The notes under the pieces were generated by a model that had not been told where the DNA came from, did no database searches, and worked only from the letters and a program-made list of their open reading frames with translations. From assembly GCA_002897115.2 (NCBI GenBank), contig BCIH01000008.1, forward strand, positions 607,330 through 671,329: a stretch of DNA of 64,000 nt, written 5' to 3'. Numbering within the stretch: the first letter of the stretch is position 1; each line of letters opens with the position of its first letter. The position numbers were made by a program, and so were the translations under genes. Below are positions 48,478 to 60,317 of this stretch, in pieces. Source of the stretch: Prototheca cutis. Its lineage: Eukaryota; Chlorophyta; Trebouxiophyceae; Chlorellales; Chlorellaceae.

Positions 48478-50558
48478 ATGTCAAAGGCAAAGACGAACGG
48501 CAAGGTGGTGGCGGAGGACGACTTGCGTGCCCCCTTCGTCCGGGCCGACAGATATGGCGAGTATGGCCAGAAGCGGGTTCGAGGCCTCGCGCTGCTCATC
48601 CTCATTCTGGAAGCGGTTCTGTTGGTGCCGCTGAAGGCTCTCGGGGCCTTTACCTGCCTCATCCTGTACTGGCTGGTGTGCAAGGTCTCGGCACCGTTGC
48701 CACCGGCCCAGCGGGCCAGGATTGTCGTGCCCCTGGGCAAGGTGGCATGCCGGAGTTGCCTCTTCTGCATTGGCTTCATCCACATCAAGTGGGTCAAGGC
48801 CCCCGTGGATGAGAACGCGCCCCGCCCGGGGGGTATCGTCAGCAACCACAACAGCTGGGCAGACATCCTCCTGCACATGTCCAACTCCTTCCCAGCCTTT
48901 GCGGCCAGGGATTCGACCAAAAAACTGCCGTTCATCGGCATCATCAGGTGCATACCTGGGTGTGCTGGATGCAGAACCGTGGGGCGCCAGCAAGGCGTCG
49001 TTAGCTTGGGGCATGCAAGGCCGACTGCGCTTGGAGTGTCCTCGGGCCGTGGGTCCTGGTGCTCGGGCTGGCTCACAGTGTAGAACGGACACCGTCGAGG
49101 CCAGCATGCCCGGCCAAAGACATTCCCCACCCCCTCAACCTACCACCTTGCAGCCAAATGATGAGCTGCCTGTATGTGGACAGGAACCGTGCTGACCGGA
49201 ACCAAGGGGTACGTGTGTGTTGGGAGCCTTTTCGGGGACTGCGAGTGCAGGGAAGGTTCTGGCCACACCTGGAGTGGAAACGGCGACAGGAGCCAGAACT
49301 TGCATTGCGTCATCTACTCACTCACCCGCACACAGGGTGTGTCTGAGCTTGTGATGCAGCGGATGCAGGCGGAGGCGGCGGGCAAGACCAGTGAGGCCGA
49401 GCGCCCTCTGCTCCTGTTCCCAGAGGTGAGTCTTTGGGTTTGTGTGCGTGGTTGATTCGATGCCAGGTGCTTTGTTTTGTTCATTACAACTTCCGTCCAC
49501 GCCATCACTGATGCTCTGTCAGGGGACCACATGCAACGGCGAGTATGTGTTGCCCTTCAAGACGGGAGCCTTCCTGGCCGGCGTGCCTGTGCAGCCTGTA
49601 GTCATCATGTACCACCGGGTGCGTTTGTTATTGGGTTTCTGATTTCTTGATGCAGTCAGGGTTTTTTCTGTTTGTATTTTATTCGATTGTGTGTGTGTTC
49701 TGGGGAGGGGGTTGATCGGGGGAAGGGACTGTGCGAGGGGGAAAGGCAGACCCTAAGATTGGCAGTGGGTTGTCCTAAAATGCCCTGGGTTTAAACAATC
49801 CTCATCACCGCAGGGGACGATATGGCCTACATGGGAGACTATCCCTGCCAAACTGCATATTTTCTACCTGCTGTGCCACCCGCGGCACTGCGTGACCTTC
49901 CGTGAGGTGCACCATCTGGGATGGGGGGAGGGGAGTGGGTGTTCAGTGTGCGGTTTCCTGCTGAGAAGACCGTGCACATGCAGTACCATCTGCATGGATG
50001 GCATGGTGCTGCTACAGTCCGCGGTTGGCATTACCGTGCTGTGATATTTGGGGCATTGTTTGCCTGGGCAATGCCTCGCTTTCCTTTCATCGAGGAGGCC
50101 CGACCCCAGCAAGCGTGCATGTGGGGAATTTCTCACCACCACTCCCAACCCTCATGCTCGCAGTTACCTGTGTATGTGCCGAACGAAGCAGAAAAGGCCG
50201 ACGCAAAACTGTATGCCTGCAACGTCCGCAAATTGATGGTCAGTGTGTGTTGGGAGGGGCTGGGGGGGAGGGCCCCGGTGATCGATGGCTGGATCATCAG
50301 CCACTGTGACGAGCCTTGTGCCGTCATTGGCGGTGACTGGGGCTCCTGGTTGCGACGAGAAACGACATGCTGAGCTCTGAGGCCAAATTTTGTCTACGTT
50401 TCTTCCCAAAATTAAGGATCCCTCCCCAACCCACCCAACCACTACAGATGGAGGCCATGGGTGCCAAGGACACTAGGGCTACCTTTGAGGACAAAATGCT
50501 GTACCTGAGCGAACTGAAGCAAAAGTACGGGCTGCCCCCTTCAAAGAAAAAACAGTGA
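48478..50558 (+). CDS. Lysophospholipid acyltransferase (PlsC/LPCAT-LPEAT type)
   Basis: Transfers an acyl group from acyl-CoA to a lysophospholipid at the endoplasmic reticulum. The exons are 48478-48947, 49154-49208, 49336-49425, 49523-49618, 49814-49906, 50164-50238 and 50448-50558, giving 329 residues with closed phases. A hydrophobic region (LLILILEAVLLVPLKALGAF) precedes motif I, SNHNSWADIL, with the catalytic His and Asp. DSTKKLPFIGIIR follows, then CLYVDRNR. LLLFPEGTTCNGEYVLPFKT carries motif III and spans an intron. The later blocks GTIWPTWETIP, LPVYVPNEAEKADAKLYACNV and RKLM match plant LPEAT/LPCAT proteins. The C-terminus KKKQ fits a KKXX retrieval signal. There is no EF-hand extension. 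The exact lyso-acceptor cannot be decided. Confidence 0.92.
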
Positions 50559-50957
50559 TCCTGGAATTGACTGTGGAAAGGGCCAGCGCAAAGTCTCGTG
50601 GCGGCCCTGCCACCGCGACCTCTTCGACCAGCACTGACTGTGACCTGCCTTTGCTCCTTACGGCTGGCTCTCTTTCCTTATGTTCCACGCAGCGCCTGCA
50701 TGCCAGGCACTGGAATTTTGTCCTTCCTACCATACTGTCTGGACATGCAAGGTCGTGATTGTCCGGTTTTCTGGCAAGCAGAGCTTGGTGGAGTGGGCTG
50801 GGGTGCCTCCGCCCTGAATTGGGCAGGCGGCCCTTGCGTGCCACTGGAGTCTGAGCCTCGTCGTCGGCAAGGAGCAAGTTGGATTGAGTACGACAAATCC
50901 CACCAGCTCCTTCGCCCCACCATCCTTGGTGTCTTTGATTTTAAATGCATTGAGATC
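50559..50957. other. Intergenic region, no gene seen
   Basis: This 400-bp gap lies between the acyltransferase and cycloeucalenol cycloisomerase genes on the same strand. No recognisable feature was found. Confidence 0.35.
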
Positions 50958-52517
50958 ATGAACGAGTAAGGGGTTTATGTTCGAGCAATCGCGACAGTTC
51001 GTGATCACATTAGGGCCCCGAGTGTTTACCCAGCAACTGCGCACAGATGCCAGGTGCGGCTGCCGGGACCGTACCAGGAAACACAACGGGACCAATGTTG
51101 CCGCTGCGTTGAATGAGTGAATGCGTTTTGATCTTGCTTTTCACCTGCAGCAAGCACGCGCTCAAGCGCGCCCAAGGCAACCCATGGCTGGCAGTGCCTT
51201 GCTAGCCACCCTGGAAAGCGGTGGACAGAACTCTTCTTCCTGGCATACAGCCCCGTGTGGATCACGTGGGTGCTGTGCATCCTTGTCCCATTCAAGCTCT
51301 ACGAGGTCAGTGGAGGAGTCTGCTGTGTGCTGGGGGAGGAGGTTGCCCTGATGGCAGGTGGCACATTTGCAGGTGCGTGGGGGAGGTGAAATTCCCAACT
51401 CCGAACCACCACACATGCACCGCACAGGGCTTGAGCCAATGGGGCTACATGTGCATCGGCCTGGCGGCCGCATTGCCTGTGTTTGTGCTGCCCGTCGTGC
51501 TTTCGCCTCGAGCTGACGCCGACAAGCCGCTGACTCAGCGCTACTGGTTCAAGGCCAACGTGTGGATTGCCATCTTCAGCTTCATCGGAAACTACGTCTG
51601 GACACACTACTTTTACAGCGTGCTTGGTGCAGCTTACACGTTTTCTGCACACGAACTGAACGGGGTGCGCACACCGTTTCTTGTCTGTGATCAGAGGGTA
51701 CTTTTTGGCCAGCGCGGCCCCCTTTTCTCCCAGAGTCAACCCACCCAAAACACACCCCTAGTAACCTTTGCAGGTGCCCATCACATTGTACTTTATGACG
51801 CATGCTTACTTTGCGCTGTACCATGCGCTGTCCAACCTCATGATCCGCAAAGTCCGCGCGTTGGCCGGGCCCCGCCGGCCGCGGCTGCAGTTTGTCTATG
51901 AGGCTGTCGCGGTGTTTGCGCTGGCCTATGCCACGGCGTACATGGAGACCCTGACCATCGCCCACTTCCCGTACTACACCCACAAGGTGGGCATAACTGG
52001 GGGTGCAGTTTTGGAAGGGTCATGCAAAGAGCCCTGTCCCTGTGCATTCAATGGACTTGCTCGCTGGGCATGGAGGGGAGTTCACATGCATCACGTCACA
52101 CAACCTGCACAGGACAAGGAGCGGATGTACACGGTGGGCTCGCTCTTCTACGCCATTTATTTCTTCGTTTCTTTCCCCATGTTTTTCCGAATGGACGAGG
52201 ACCCCAAGGTGAGGTGGCGGTGGTGGTGGCGAGAGCGGGGATGACCCCTGGGATGCCAGGACGCCAACGATAGTTTGTCTGCTGGATGTCGTCCAGCGGC
52301 CTCGCCGCTGTGCTTCCCACCACGACAGCTATCCCCCCACGAACCCTGGGACCCATCCCCCTGTACGCCCATTCCCCAGGCCAAGCCCTACAGCTTGTGG
52401 CGGGTGGTCGTGGACGCGCTGGCGGCAGGCATGCTGGTCACGCTGCTCCTCGATTTTTGGCGGCTGGCCGTGCAGCAGGAGGGCGGCCTGCCCTGGCTCT
52501 TCGTGGCCAGCGGATGA
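50958..52517 (+). CDS. CPI1: Cycloeucalenol cycloisomerase
   Basis: Opens the 9,19-cyclopropane ring of cycloeucalenol to give obtusifoliol in phytosterol synthesis, in the endoplasmic reticulum membrane. Secure exons are 51155-51305, 51428-51664, 51774-51986, 52113-52208 and 52380-52517. Family blocks are GKRWTELFFLAYSPVWITW, RYWFKANVWIAIFSFIGNY, WTHYFYSVLGAAYTFSAHEL, MTHAYFALYHALSNLMIRK, AYMETLTIAHFPYY and MYTVGSLFYAIYFFVSFPMF. MDEDPKAKPYSLWRV and the GGLPWLF tail follow. Joined to a tiny first exon (50958-50965, ATGAACGA) the protein has 280 residues, the same as the Arabidopsis enzyme by memory. That start relies on a weak GCAAG acceptor, so the first exon is provisional. A TGTAA at 52550 is a likely polyadenylation signal. 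Confidence 0.93.
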
Positions 52518-52702
52518 GTGATGTCTCGTTGTGCTTGAAACCTACTGGCTGTAACTAGGGAAGATGCACAGGCTAGAAAATTATCGAATGAGGTTGGCTC
52601 AAAGTGTTTACATCGCTGGCTGCAGGACAGATCCATCCAGCTCATGTACTGCGAAGACAAACGCGCCCAGGAACCCCCTGATTCCAATCCAGCACTCCCT
52701 GT

Positions 52703-55554
52703 TCAATGGATGCCCAGCAGTGTGCGGACGTCCTGGGGCCTGTGCCGCACCGCCGCGGCCACGGCCGCCTGGTCGTAGCCGTTGGCCGGGTCGTGCAGCG
52801 CCGCAAATACGGCGGCATGCGCATCCGCCACGCTGGCACTCACGCGCTGAATCAGCTCCTCCCGTGCCCGTGGCAGCTGCGCAGGGTTGTTTTTCGGGGG
52901 GTGGAGATTGTTGGGGAGAGGAGATGCGGATTGTGTGCGATGTTCCTCAGCGTTCGGCCCAGTTGTATAAGGATTCACATCGCACGCACGCGCGCATCCC
53001 ATCGCCACTGGCAACAGACCCAATCCAATCCAATTGGAGCAATCGCACCTGGAGCTTGGCAAACTCCGGGATGGCATCGGGCTGGGTGATGCCCTGGAAA
53101 AAGTTCCGCAGCGCATCGGCCACCTCGTCGAGCTGCAATCCAGGCAATGTGGCCAAAGGTGCTGACGGCATCGTTCTTGTTTGATGGGGGACCCGTTCTG
53201 CAGCGCCTTTGCCGTTGTCATATGCACCGGGGGCGGCGTCGCCGCCGTTATCACCGTCCGTTCCAGGGATCACTGACCCCTTTCCAGCATCACTACCAAC
53301 CCCTCCATGCAGGCGCATGCGGGCGGCGACCTCGGCCAGGCCACACCGTGCCAGGACCCGCGCGGCCTCGGCTTCGGCGAGGGCCGAAAGCTCGTCGGCG
53401 AGGGCGAGGCGCAAGCGCGCGGCGGCGGCTGCGGCACAGCCGGCGTCGTTCACCGGTGCCAACAGCGCGGCCAGGCAGTTTATGAGATACACCCGACGGT
53501 CCGAGGGGTCGAGGTGTGAGCCGTCGTCCAGACGCGTGGCCGCCCGAGGGTCCAGGGCCTCGGCGCCCTGCTCCGCGGCCGCCAGCAGCGGCGCCACTGC
53601 CGCGTCCAGCAGCGAGTCGAAGCTGTCCCCCGCGGCCGCACACGCCGGGTCCAGCGCCGCGTCGTGGCAGGCCACCAGCTCCCCGAGCGCCTGGGCCCCC
53701 CGGACCAGGAGCGCGGGGGGCAGCAGGTCGCGGGGTGGGGGGGGCGCAAACCGGGCGAGCTTGTCACGCTGCTGCCGCAGCTGCTCCCTGAACGCATGCA
53801 GTGCCATGCTCCGCACCGACTCCAGCGTTTCTACAGTTTTGATCGTTGTTTTTGGCCGTACAGTCATGAGTGGGGCGGCTTCCAGGAGCCAAAGACAAGG
53901 AGTCTGTTCTTTGGAGCGTTGCCGGCTCGGCAACCCGGAGAACCCAGCCTGTCCAGCCGGGACCGGCGCTGGCAGGCCGGCGCTGGGCAGCCACCGTTGC
54001 AGGCAGGCACCGCTGCTCTGCACACACCAACGCACAGACAAAAGGGTCACCCGGCCACCTCAACACACCTGAGAGTCCACTGCGGGGCCCCAGCACGCGC
54101 TCCACGCGTGCCATGTAAAAGGTGAGCACCTGGCCCACCCAGAAGCAGAGCACGGGGGAAGGCGTCGCCAGCAGACACTGCTCCAGCCGTACCTGCCACG
54201 AGTTGGCGGCGGCGGAGATCCAGGAGAGATGAGGTGGTCGTGCCATGGAAAACCCCGGAGGAGGCGTACGACCGCCGGAGCGGAGGCCTGGACTCCACGC
54301 ATCGACACCCCCAACACAAAACACTCTTCCTTGCCTTGAGTGGCCGGCAGATGCTCTCAAACACGCGGTCCAGGGTCTGGCCCAGCGAAGGCACTGCTGG
54401 GACATCGGCTGTAGGGGCTAGTTTCTCCCCAGATGCGGTGGTGCCGGCTTTGCCCACCGCATCGTGCTCAGTGCCAGCCGCGTCCTTTGTCCTCTCCTCT
54501 CCGGTGGTGACATCGGCATCGCCATCACCAAGTAACCCAGCCAGGGCCTCGCGTTCTGCCTCCAGTGCAGCATGGACCCACGCGAGCAGGTCGGCGACGT
54601 ATCGCCGTGGCTCGCCCGCGTGCATCTCGATGGGCCGCGGCCCTCGGGTCAGTGCAGCGATGAAACGCTGGAACAGCGCTGCGTGCCGCGCGGCAGCTAT
54701 TTCCTCGAGGCAGTAGGCCAGGAGCACGGGGCGACCGCGCAGGGCTGTCACCGCGCGGGCTAGCGTCCCCCCCGGCTCGGCACTGCTCTCCCCCGCCAGC
54801 GCCGCGGCCGCGTGCGCGTGCACCCAGCGGCACAGCCGCTCGTACGCCGCCTCCTGCAGCGAGGCCATGCCCTCCATCAGGCCCAACGCCGCGCGCTGGT
54901 GCGGGCCGCCCACCAGCGCACGGCAGTTGGCATGCACCTCGCGTGCATGCTCCAGAGCCTCAAAGAAACCGACCGGGATGTCGTCGCCCTGCAGGAATGT
55001 TGTTTGTTTGGGCTTTTTTATTTCAGGATGGACAATGGTGTCCTTGGCTGCCCGGAGGCAAGACAAGGACATGCCAGCGCCACTCACGAAACGGCGACTC
55101 CCCCACAGACACACGCCCATCCAGCACAGCAACAACTACCTTGGTGAGGAGGTCGGCTTCCTCAGGACTGAGTTGGTAACGGTCCTGGAAGTCGGCGATG
55201 GAAGCCGCGCGCCGGCGCGAGCCTGCCAGCTGGCGCTCCAGTGCGGCATGCTCGTTCAACAACGTGCCCGAAGCACCCCGCGCGGTGGCCAAGGCATCGC
55301 TGCCGGCACGGCATGCACCGCCCAGCGCGTCCAACGCAGCACATACGGTGTCGAGCTCCCCGGTCAGAGCGTCCAGGCTGCCCAGCAGCGCCTCGGCGCT
55401 CCGAAGTCCCTGCGCGTCGATGGTGCCGCGCAGGCAGCGCCGTGCGCTCGGCGTATTGTCCGGGTAAATGGCCGACAGCGCCCCAAGGCTGGCACGCAGC
55501 TCGGGACCATCGATCCGCGTCTCCAGCACCTGGAAAAGGGTGATGAATGTGTGT

Positions 55555-55586
<32 letters not shown>

Positions 55587-55923
55587 TCTTGTATGGACAA
55601 GCCGTGGTGACAACCTGCATGCCAAAACACTGGCAACTGCATACAGTCGTCCCATCACATAAAGAGTGGTATGCACTGGCCGCGTCACGGCAAAATCGTT
55701 TCGTTCATGAGAGGCAGGGTCTGCTTTCCCCGGAAGGAGCAGGGTGCCTGGCCTTGCCGGGGAGGTGAAGCACCGTCACCCAGCACCGCGCAGAGACTGC
55801 CCAGCACAGCATCGTTAATGGAAATCCATGCCATCTCATCGCATCTAATCACCATGGCATGACCCATGTTCGCACCTTTGTGACCTTGCGCGTGATGCCC
55901 GGGGCAGTGCTGAGGCTCGCCAT
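52703..55923 (-). CDS. COG6: Conserved oligomeric Golgi complex subunit 6
   Basis: COG6 belongs to lobe B of the COG tether, which guides retrograde vesicles in the Golgi. The exons are 55923-55876, 55529-55140, 54988-54335, 54192-54069, 53830-53049 and 52876-52703, giving 723 residues with closed phases. The first exon reads STAPGITRKVTK and joins VLETRIDGPELRASLGALSA, the COG6 opening. Next are a coiled-coil-like region, YQLSPEEADLLTK, LMEGMASLQEAAYERLCRWV, RPVLLAYCLEEIAAARHAAL, FIAALTRGPRPIEMHAGEP and RRYVADLLAWVH. ICRPLK and VRLEQCLLATPSPVLCFWVG complete the central block. The intron 54193-54334 has a GC donor (AAG|GCAAGG), fixed by the family's CRPLK-VR.EQ junction. The last exon encodes DVRTLLGIH-stop, matching the family end. 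Confidence 0.93.
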
Positions 55924-56343
55924 CCCGGCCTGTTGCACGGCTCACGCGGGTGCAGGCCCGATCACTGCCAGCATAAGCTCGGACACAATGTCCACATATC
56001 GATTACAGCAATACCTTGGGTGGCTGTGCCAGAGTGCAGGAGATCTGGTGGCGTGAATGGGCACGGGCACCGATCAGCAAGGTCGGTTCGGCTAGCTTGG
56101 AGCCTCGCCCCCGACATGACGTATCACGGTTATCTTATGACTTACGCCCTGGGATCAGCTGTTGCAAAAGCAGTAATTCCATCGTTCCAGTAATGATATA
56201 TCGTAATAAACCGGAAGAAATGGCAATGTGAACATTGCTTGACGTGCACTGGAGCTGGCTGGAGGTCCGCGTGCCTAGGAGCTCTTGCGCCACGGCCCGT
56301 GCGGTCCGGCGATGCCGCTGGAACCGAGGAGCAGTTGCACTCA
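55924..56343. other. Divergent promoter region between COG6 and the mitochondrial carrier
   Basis: About 420 bp separate the two opposite start codons. No specific element was identified. The sequence is less GC-rich than the flanking exons. Confidence 0.45.
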
Positions 56344-57816
56344 ATGACAGGCTCAGACGATGGCAATGGTCTGGGGGTGGTGGGGAACTACGTTGCGGGC
56401 TGCATGGCGGGCTCAGCCGGCATCATCGTGGGCTTCCCGTTTGACACCGTCAAAGTCAGGCTGCAACATCAGCACGGCCGGACCACCACCCCGATGGGCG
56501 TCTTCACCGGCATCCTCAAGCACCAGGGGGTGAGATGGATCCTTTTGGGTATGGACTGCAATCACATACACCGTGTGCCTGTGGATATGAGCTGGGTTGA
56601 ACCTTTTGTCATCGGAGTGTGATGAGGTTCTGCGCAGCAAGCGCACACATCCGCTGAACCCCCTCCACCCTGTCATATGCAATCAGGTCCGGGGCTTGTT
56701 CCAGGGCCTGACCCCACAACTGGTGGGCGGTGCACTCGAGTGCGGCGTAAACTATGCAGTGAGTGCGAGGGAGATGGTCTTGGGTGAAGCTGCTGGGAAA
56801 ATGATCCCAGCCCTCCCTGTCCCTTCTTGGTGGACGAGTATCCCTCCTGGTTGGCTGGTCGGGGGCACGTGGCATCCTGCCCCTGAACCAATCACCCTCA
56901 CACCCGTGCCCTCTCCACCGTGGCACATGCGGACAGGTGTACACAAAGTCCCTGGCGCTGCTGACATCCCCAGATGGCGACTGGCGACTGGCACACCCGG
57001 TCGCTGTGCCGTTGGCAGGGGCCGTGGCAGGCGTGGCACTCAGCGTCATTCTGAGCCCGGCTGAGCTGCTCAAGTGCCGGATGCAAGCAGCGGACAGCCG
57101 ACTGGCTTTCGCCGGCCCGCGCGATTGCCTGCGCCACCTGCTGGCCACGGAGGGCCTGCGTGGTTTGACCCGGGGGTTCTCGGGCACGCTGGCGCGAGAG
57201 ATCCCGGGCAACGCCATCTATTTCACCACCTACGATGTATGTGCTGTGTGTGTGTGTGTGTGTAGAGAGGGGAGGGAGGGGTTGGTGGTTGCCTGGGTTG
57301 CATGGATCGAAAATTTGGGGGGGGGGGGGGGGGGGGGGGGGGGTGGGGGGGGGGGGGGGGTATCAGCGAGCAAAGAGGTATTCACGGCACCCCAATAATT
57401 CCCTCCCCCTCCAAAAAAAAATTGTGCAGTGGCTGAAGCGCTTGTATGTGGGTCCCGAAGGCTCGCATGCGCTGCAGCAAGGCGACACCTCACTGGTGGA
57501 CTGGCTGCGTGAGGTTTCGGCGGCCATTCTCTGTGGCGGCCTGGCCGGCACGGCGATGTGGGCGACAGTCCTGCCGGCAGACGTGGCCAAGACTCGCATT
57601 CAGGTGGCGCTGCCCGGCACGACGCGTGATGTGGGCCTGCTGCGCACGCTTAGCGTGCTGTGGGCTGAACGCCGGCTCTACATGGGCCTGGCACCCACGC
57701 TCGTCCGTGCCTTTCCCACCAACGCCGCGCAATGGCTGACCTGGGAACTCAGCGTTGCAGCTCTGGGCCGTCTGCAGCGCTACGGTGGGGGCGGCCATGG
57801 TGATGATACGTTGTGA
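56344..57816 (+). CDS. Mitochondrial carrier family protein (carnitine/basic amino-acid carrier-like)
   Basis: A six-helix inner-membrane solute carrier. The exons are 56344-56529, 56687-56758, 56937-57236 and 57430-57816, all in phase 0, giving 314 residues. The three carrier repeats carry signature loops GFPFDTVKVRLQ, LSPAELLKCRMQ and VLPADVAKTRIQ. After them come GLFQGLTPQLVGGALECGVNYA, LTRGFSGTLAREIPGNAIYF and YMGLAPTLVRAFPTNAAQWL. The RE.PGNA and RAFPTNAA stretches resemble carnitine/acylcarnitine, ornithine and BOU-type carriers, but the substrate is not settled. The third intron contains a long G run (57317-57360). Confidence 0.92.
57317..57360 (+). repeat. Poly-G run in carrier intron 3
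   Basis: Twenty-seven G, one T and sixteen G lie in the intron 57237-57429, after a short GT repeat at its donor end. The exact length is unreliable because such runs are hard to sequence. Confidence 0.9.
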
Positions 57817-58209
57817 TGATTTCAATCATCGTTGAACACCCGTCTTTCTCTTCAGTCACGTAGCACACAATTTCTACTGCGTTGTGATCGATTGTTCCCA
57901 TCCATTTGCATCGACCAGACTTCAAGCATCCATCCCTGTGTGAGCGAGGGCAGCACACACTCCTGCCTGTCTTATCTTCCCCCTGAAATAACGTCCGCTA
58001 CGACACATCTGTGCTATGAGAGAAGAACTTGGTGCCTTTTCCGGATGCATGACCTGTTCCAATCCAGCTTTTGTTGGCTGCTGTAACACAGACCGGTCGT
58101 CTTTCTCATTGCTACACCATGCACGCATGTGGGCCGTGGATGACATCAACACTGCAGCATCCTCCCCACCCGCTGCTTGTCAAAACACCACTGCTGTAGC
58201 ACTGCAATC
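57817..58209. other. Convergent intergenic region, no gene seen
   Basis: The carrier ends at 57816 on the plus strand and KTI12 ends at 58210 on the minus strand. A TGTAA at about 58081 may be the carrier's polyadenylation signal. Nothing else was recognised. Confidence 0.4.
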
Positions 58210-59970
58210 TCAGGCCGTCTGGGCCAGCTGGTCCGCCAGGTAATCCACAAACATACGCTGGGCCGCCGCCGCATCAGGTGCACGGGTGAGGGACAGGTTG
58301 GTTGCCAGTCTCAAAAAGGCACGCTTGTGCCGCCGCAGTTCCGCCACTGTCATCTTTGATTTTGGGGGAAAAGGGCTCGGAGTAAGTGCAGGATGGGTTT
58401 TGGGCATGCGTTACTACGTGAGCAGAAAGTTCATTGAGAAAAAGGTCTGGAGCCAGGCAAGCTCAAGGCAGGGCCAACACCAATTTCAGCAAACGAGAGC
58501 GCTTTGCTCCCAGAGCCCCCCCCCCCCCCCCCCCCCCCCCCCGGCCCAAAAAAGGGAGCCATCATGGCCACGCNNNNNNNNNNNNNNNNAAAGGCACGCT
58601 TGTGCCGCCGCAGTTCCGCCACTGTCATCTTTGATTTTGGGGGAAAAGGGCTCGGAGTAAGTGCAGGATGGGTTTTGGGCATGCTTTACTACGTGAGCAG
58701 AAAGCTCACTGAGAAAAAGGTCTGGCGCCAGGCAAGCTCAAGGCAGGGCCAACACCGATTTCAGCAAACGAGAGCGCTTTGCTCCCAGAGCCCCCCCCCC
58801 CCCCCCAAGCTCCCGGCCCAAAAAAGGGAGCCATCATGGCCACGCACCGGTCGATGCATGCGCAGTGAGGGCACGCCCTCTCCAAACGCTACCAGCCCCG
58901 GTGCCACACCAGGCCGTGCCGCCTGCATGCTGCCGATGACTGCCAGCACCTCATTCGTGGCTCGATCAATGTCATGCAGCAGGTTCGTTGCTGCAAATCA
59001 GTGATTGGAAATGGAGATGAATCGGAGGTTTGGCTGAAAACGGGAGCAGCAGGCCGCCCACCTCGGCGCCGGCGCTGGCCCACACCCAGAAGAGCAATGC
59101 CCCGGTTCCCTTACATGATAGTTTGGCGTTGGTCGTGGCCATGGTGGGTGCCAGTGCCCTTGAGGATGGAGCGGGGCGGGGGGCGATGTCCGCACCGTCC
59201 CCGGCACCGTCCCGGATCGGCTGGGCCAAGTCGAGGGCGTGTGTCAGCACAGCCTGAAGCTGTGCTTCCACTTCCGCTTCGTCATCCCGATCGGGCCTAA
59301 TAGTGTAGAGGGGAGCGTCCCAGCGCTGTCGCGAGTCTGGCCGCTCGTAACGGGATGCCAGGTCAGCAAAAACAGCCTCTGACCAGGAAGCGCCGTCGGC
59401 CGCGGTGCGCGCCGTGTTCCAAGCCCGGCAAGCCTCCACCTGGCTGTCCACATGCACCATGCAGTAGCGCACCGCCGCGGCACGAGCGATGCAATAGATT
59501 TCATACCGATAGCCTTTTATGGTGTTGAGCGAGTCCAGGAGCAGCACCCGTCGCCGGCCGATGCCCCTCTCCACTTCAGACTTGATCCTCGCCCGGGTCT
59601 CCTTTTCCTTCCACCCATCTTGTGTGGTTTCGAGGGTTGGGAGGTGTGGGTTGCTCTTCAGGGATGGGATATTGCAGCATACAGGAGCAGCTCCGGTTCT
59701 ACACAACGAGGATACCATTCATGCCTGCCGGGGTTCGCTTGGAACAGAGGCACTGCCGCTGTTCCCCCACCAGAGGTACCACAACAACACGAGCTGTTGG
59801 CACCACAACACTGCAAAACTACCTGCGTATGCCGCGTTTCGATCCAGGGACAGGGCATCATCGCCGACGATGGCACACTCCCTGCCGTGCGCGGTGACCA
59901 GCGCCTGCAGCCGCTTGGCCAACTCAGTCTTGCCGCTGCATGGCTGGCCGGTCAGGACAACCAGCGCCAT
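58210..59970 (-). CDS. KTI12: KTI12/DRL1, Elongator-associated P-loop protein
   Basis: KTI12 is a tRNA-binding ATPase that works with the Elongator complex in wobble-uridine modification of tRNA. The exons are 59970-59823, 59618-59115, 58990-58848 and 58353-58210, giving 312 residues with closed phases. The N-terminal P-loop is LTGQPCSGKTELAKRL, followed by SLDRNAAYADGWKEKETRAR. Next come VLLLDSLNTIKGYRYEIYCI, ARAAAVRYCMVHVD, YERPDSRQRWDAPLYTI and IDRATNEVLAVIGSMQ. ELRRHKRAFLRL and the FVDYLADQL end complete the protein, all in family order. The last intron contains a sequence gap flanked by two near-identical 255-bp copies, so the local assembly is doubtful although the outer splice sites still give a full protein. 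Confidence 0.92.
58315..58845. repeat. Gap-flanked direct duplication of about 255 bp
   Basis: Copy A spans 58315-58573 and copy B spans 58590-58845, separated by 16 N. Both start inside the last KTI12 exon, cross the acceptor, run through a C tract and end at the same GGCCACGC. They differ by five substitutions in about 215 comparable bases plus C-tract length. Confidence 0.95.
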
Positions 59971-60317
59971 TGCCGCCGCACTGCGCAAGACTGGCCTCTT
60001 TATAAAACCCCCTATATACTAAAGGAATAACATAATTGGGTGGCTTTTCTTTGGGGTGCGAAGTGGCTGTTTGTCACAGTTATGGGGCTGGAATGAGCGA
60101 GGGCCATCATTGCGGCGGGCCGGGGCGGCCAGAGATCAGATGCGGAGGGGGTCGGGTGCCGTGGCGAGCCTCGAAGCGGGCAAGTGATCTGGCCGTGCGA
60201 TCCCCGAGCCCTGCTGAAACCGGACTGCTTTGGATCGCATTAGATTGTGGAGGAACAACACGTGAATGGGGCCCACGTAGGCTCTGCGGAGAGGGGCCCC
60301 CAGAACACCGCGACAAG
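59971..60317. other. Divergent promoter region between KTI12 and AP1G
   Basis: About 350 bp lie between two start codons on opposite strands. The left end is AT-rich, but no defined promoter element was identified. Confidence 0.4.
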
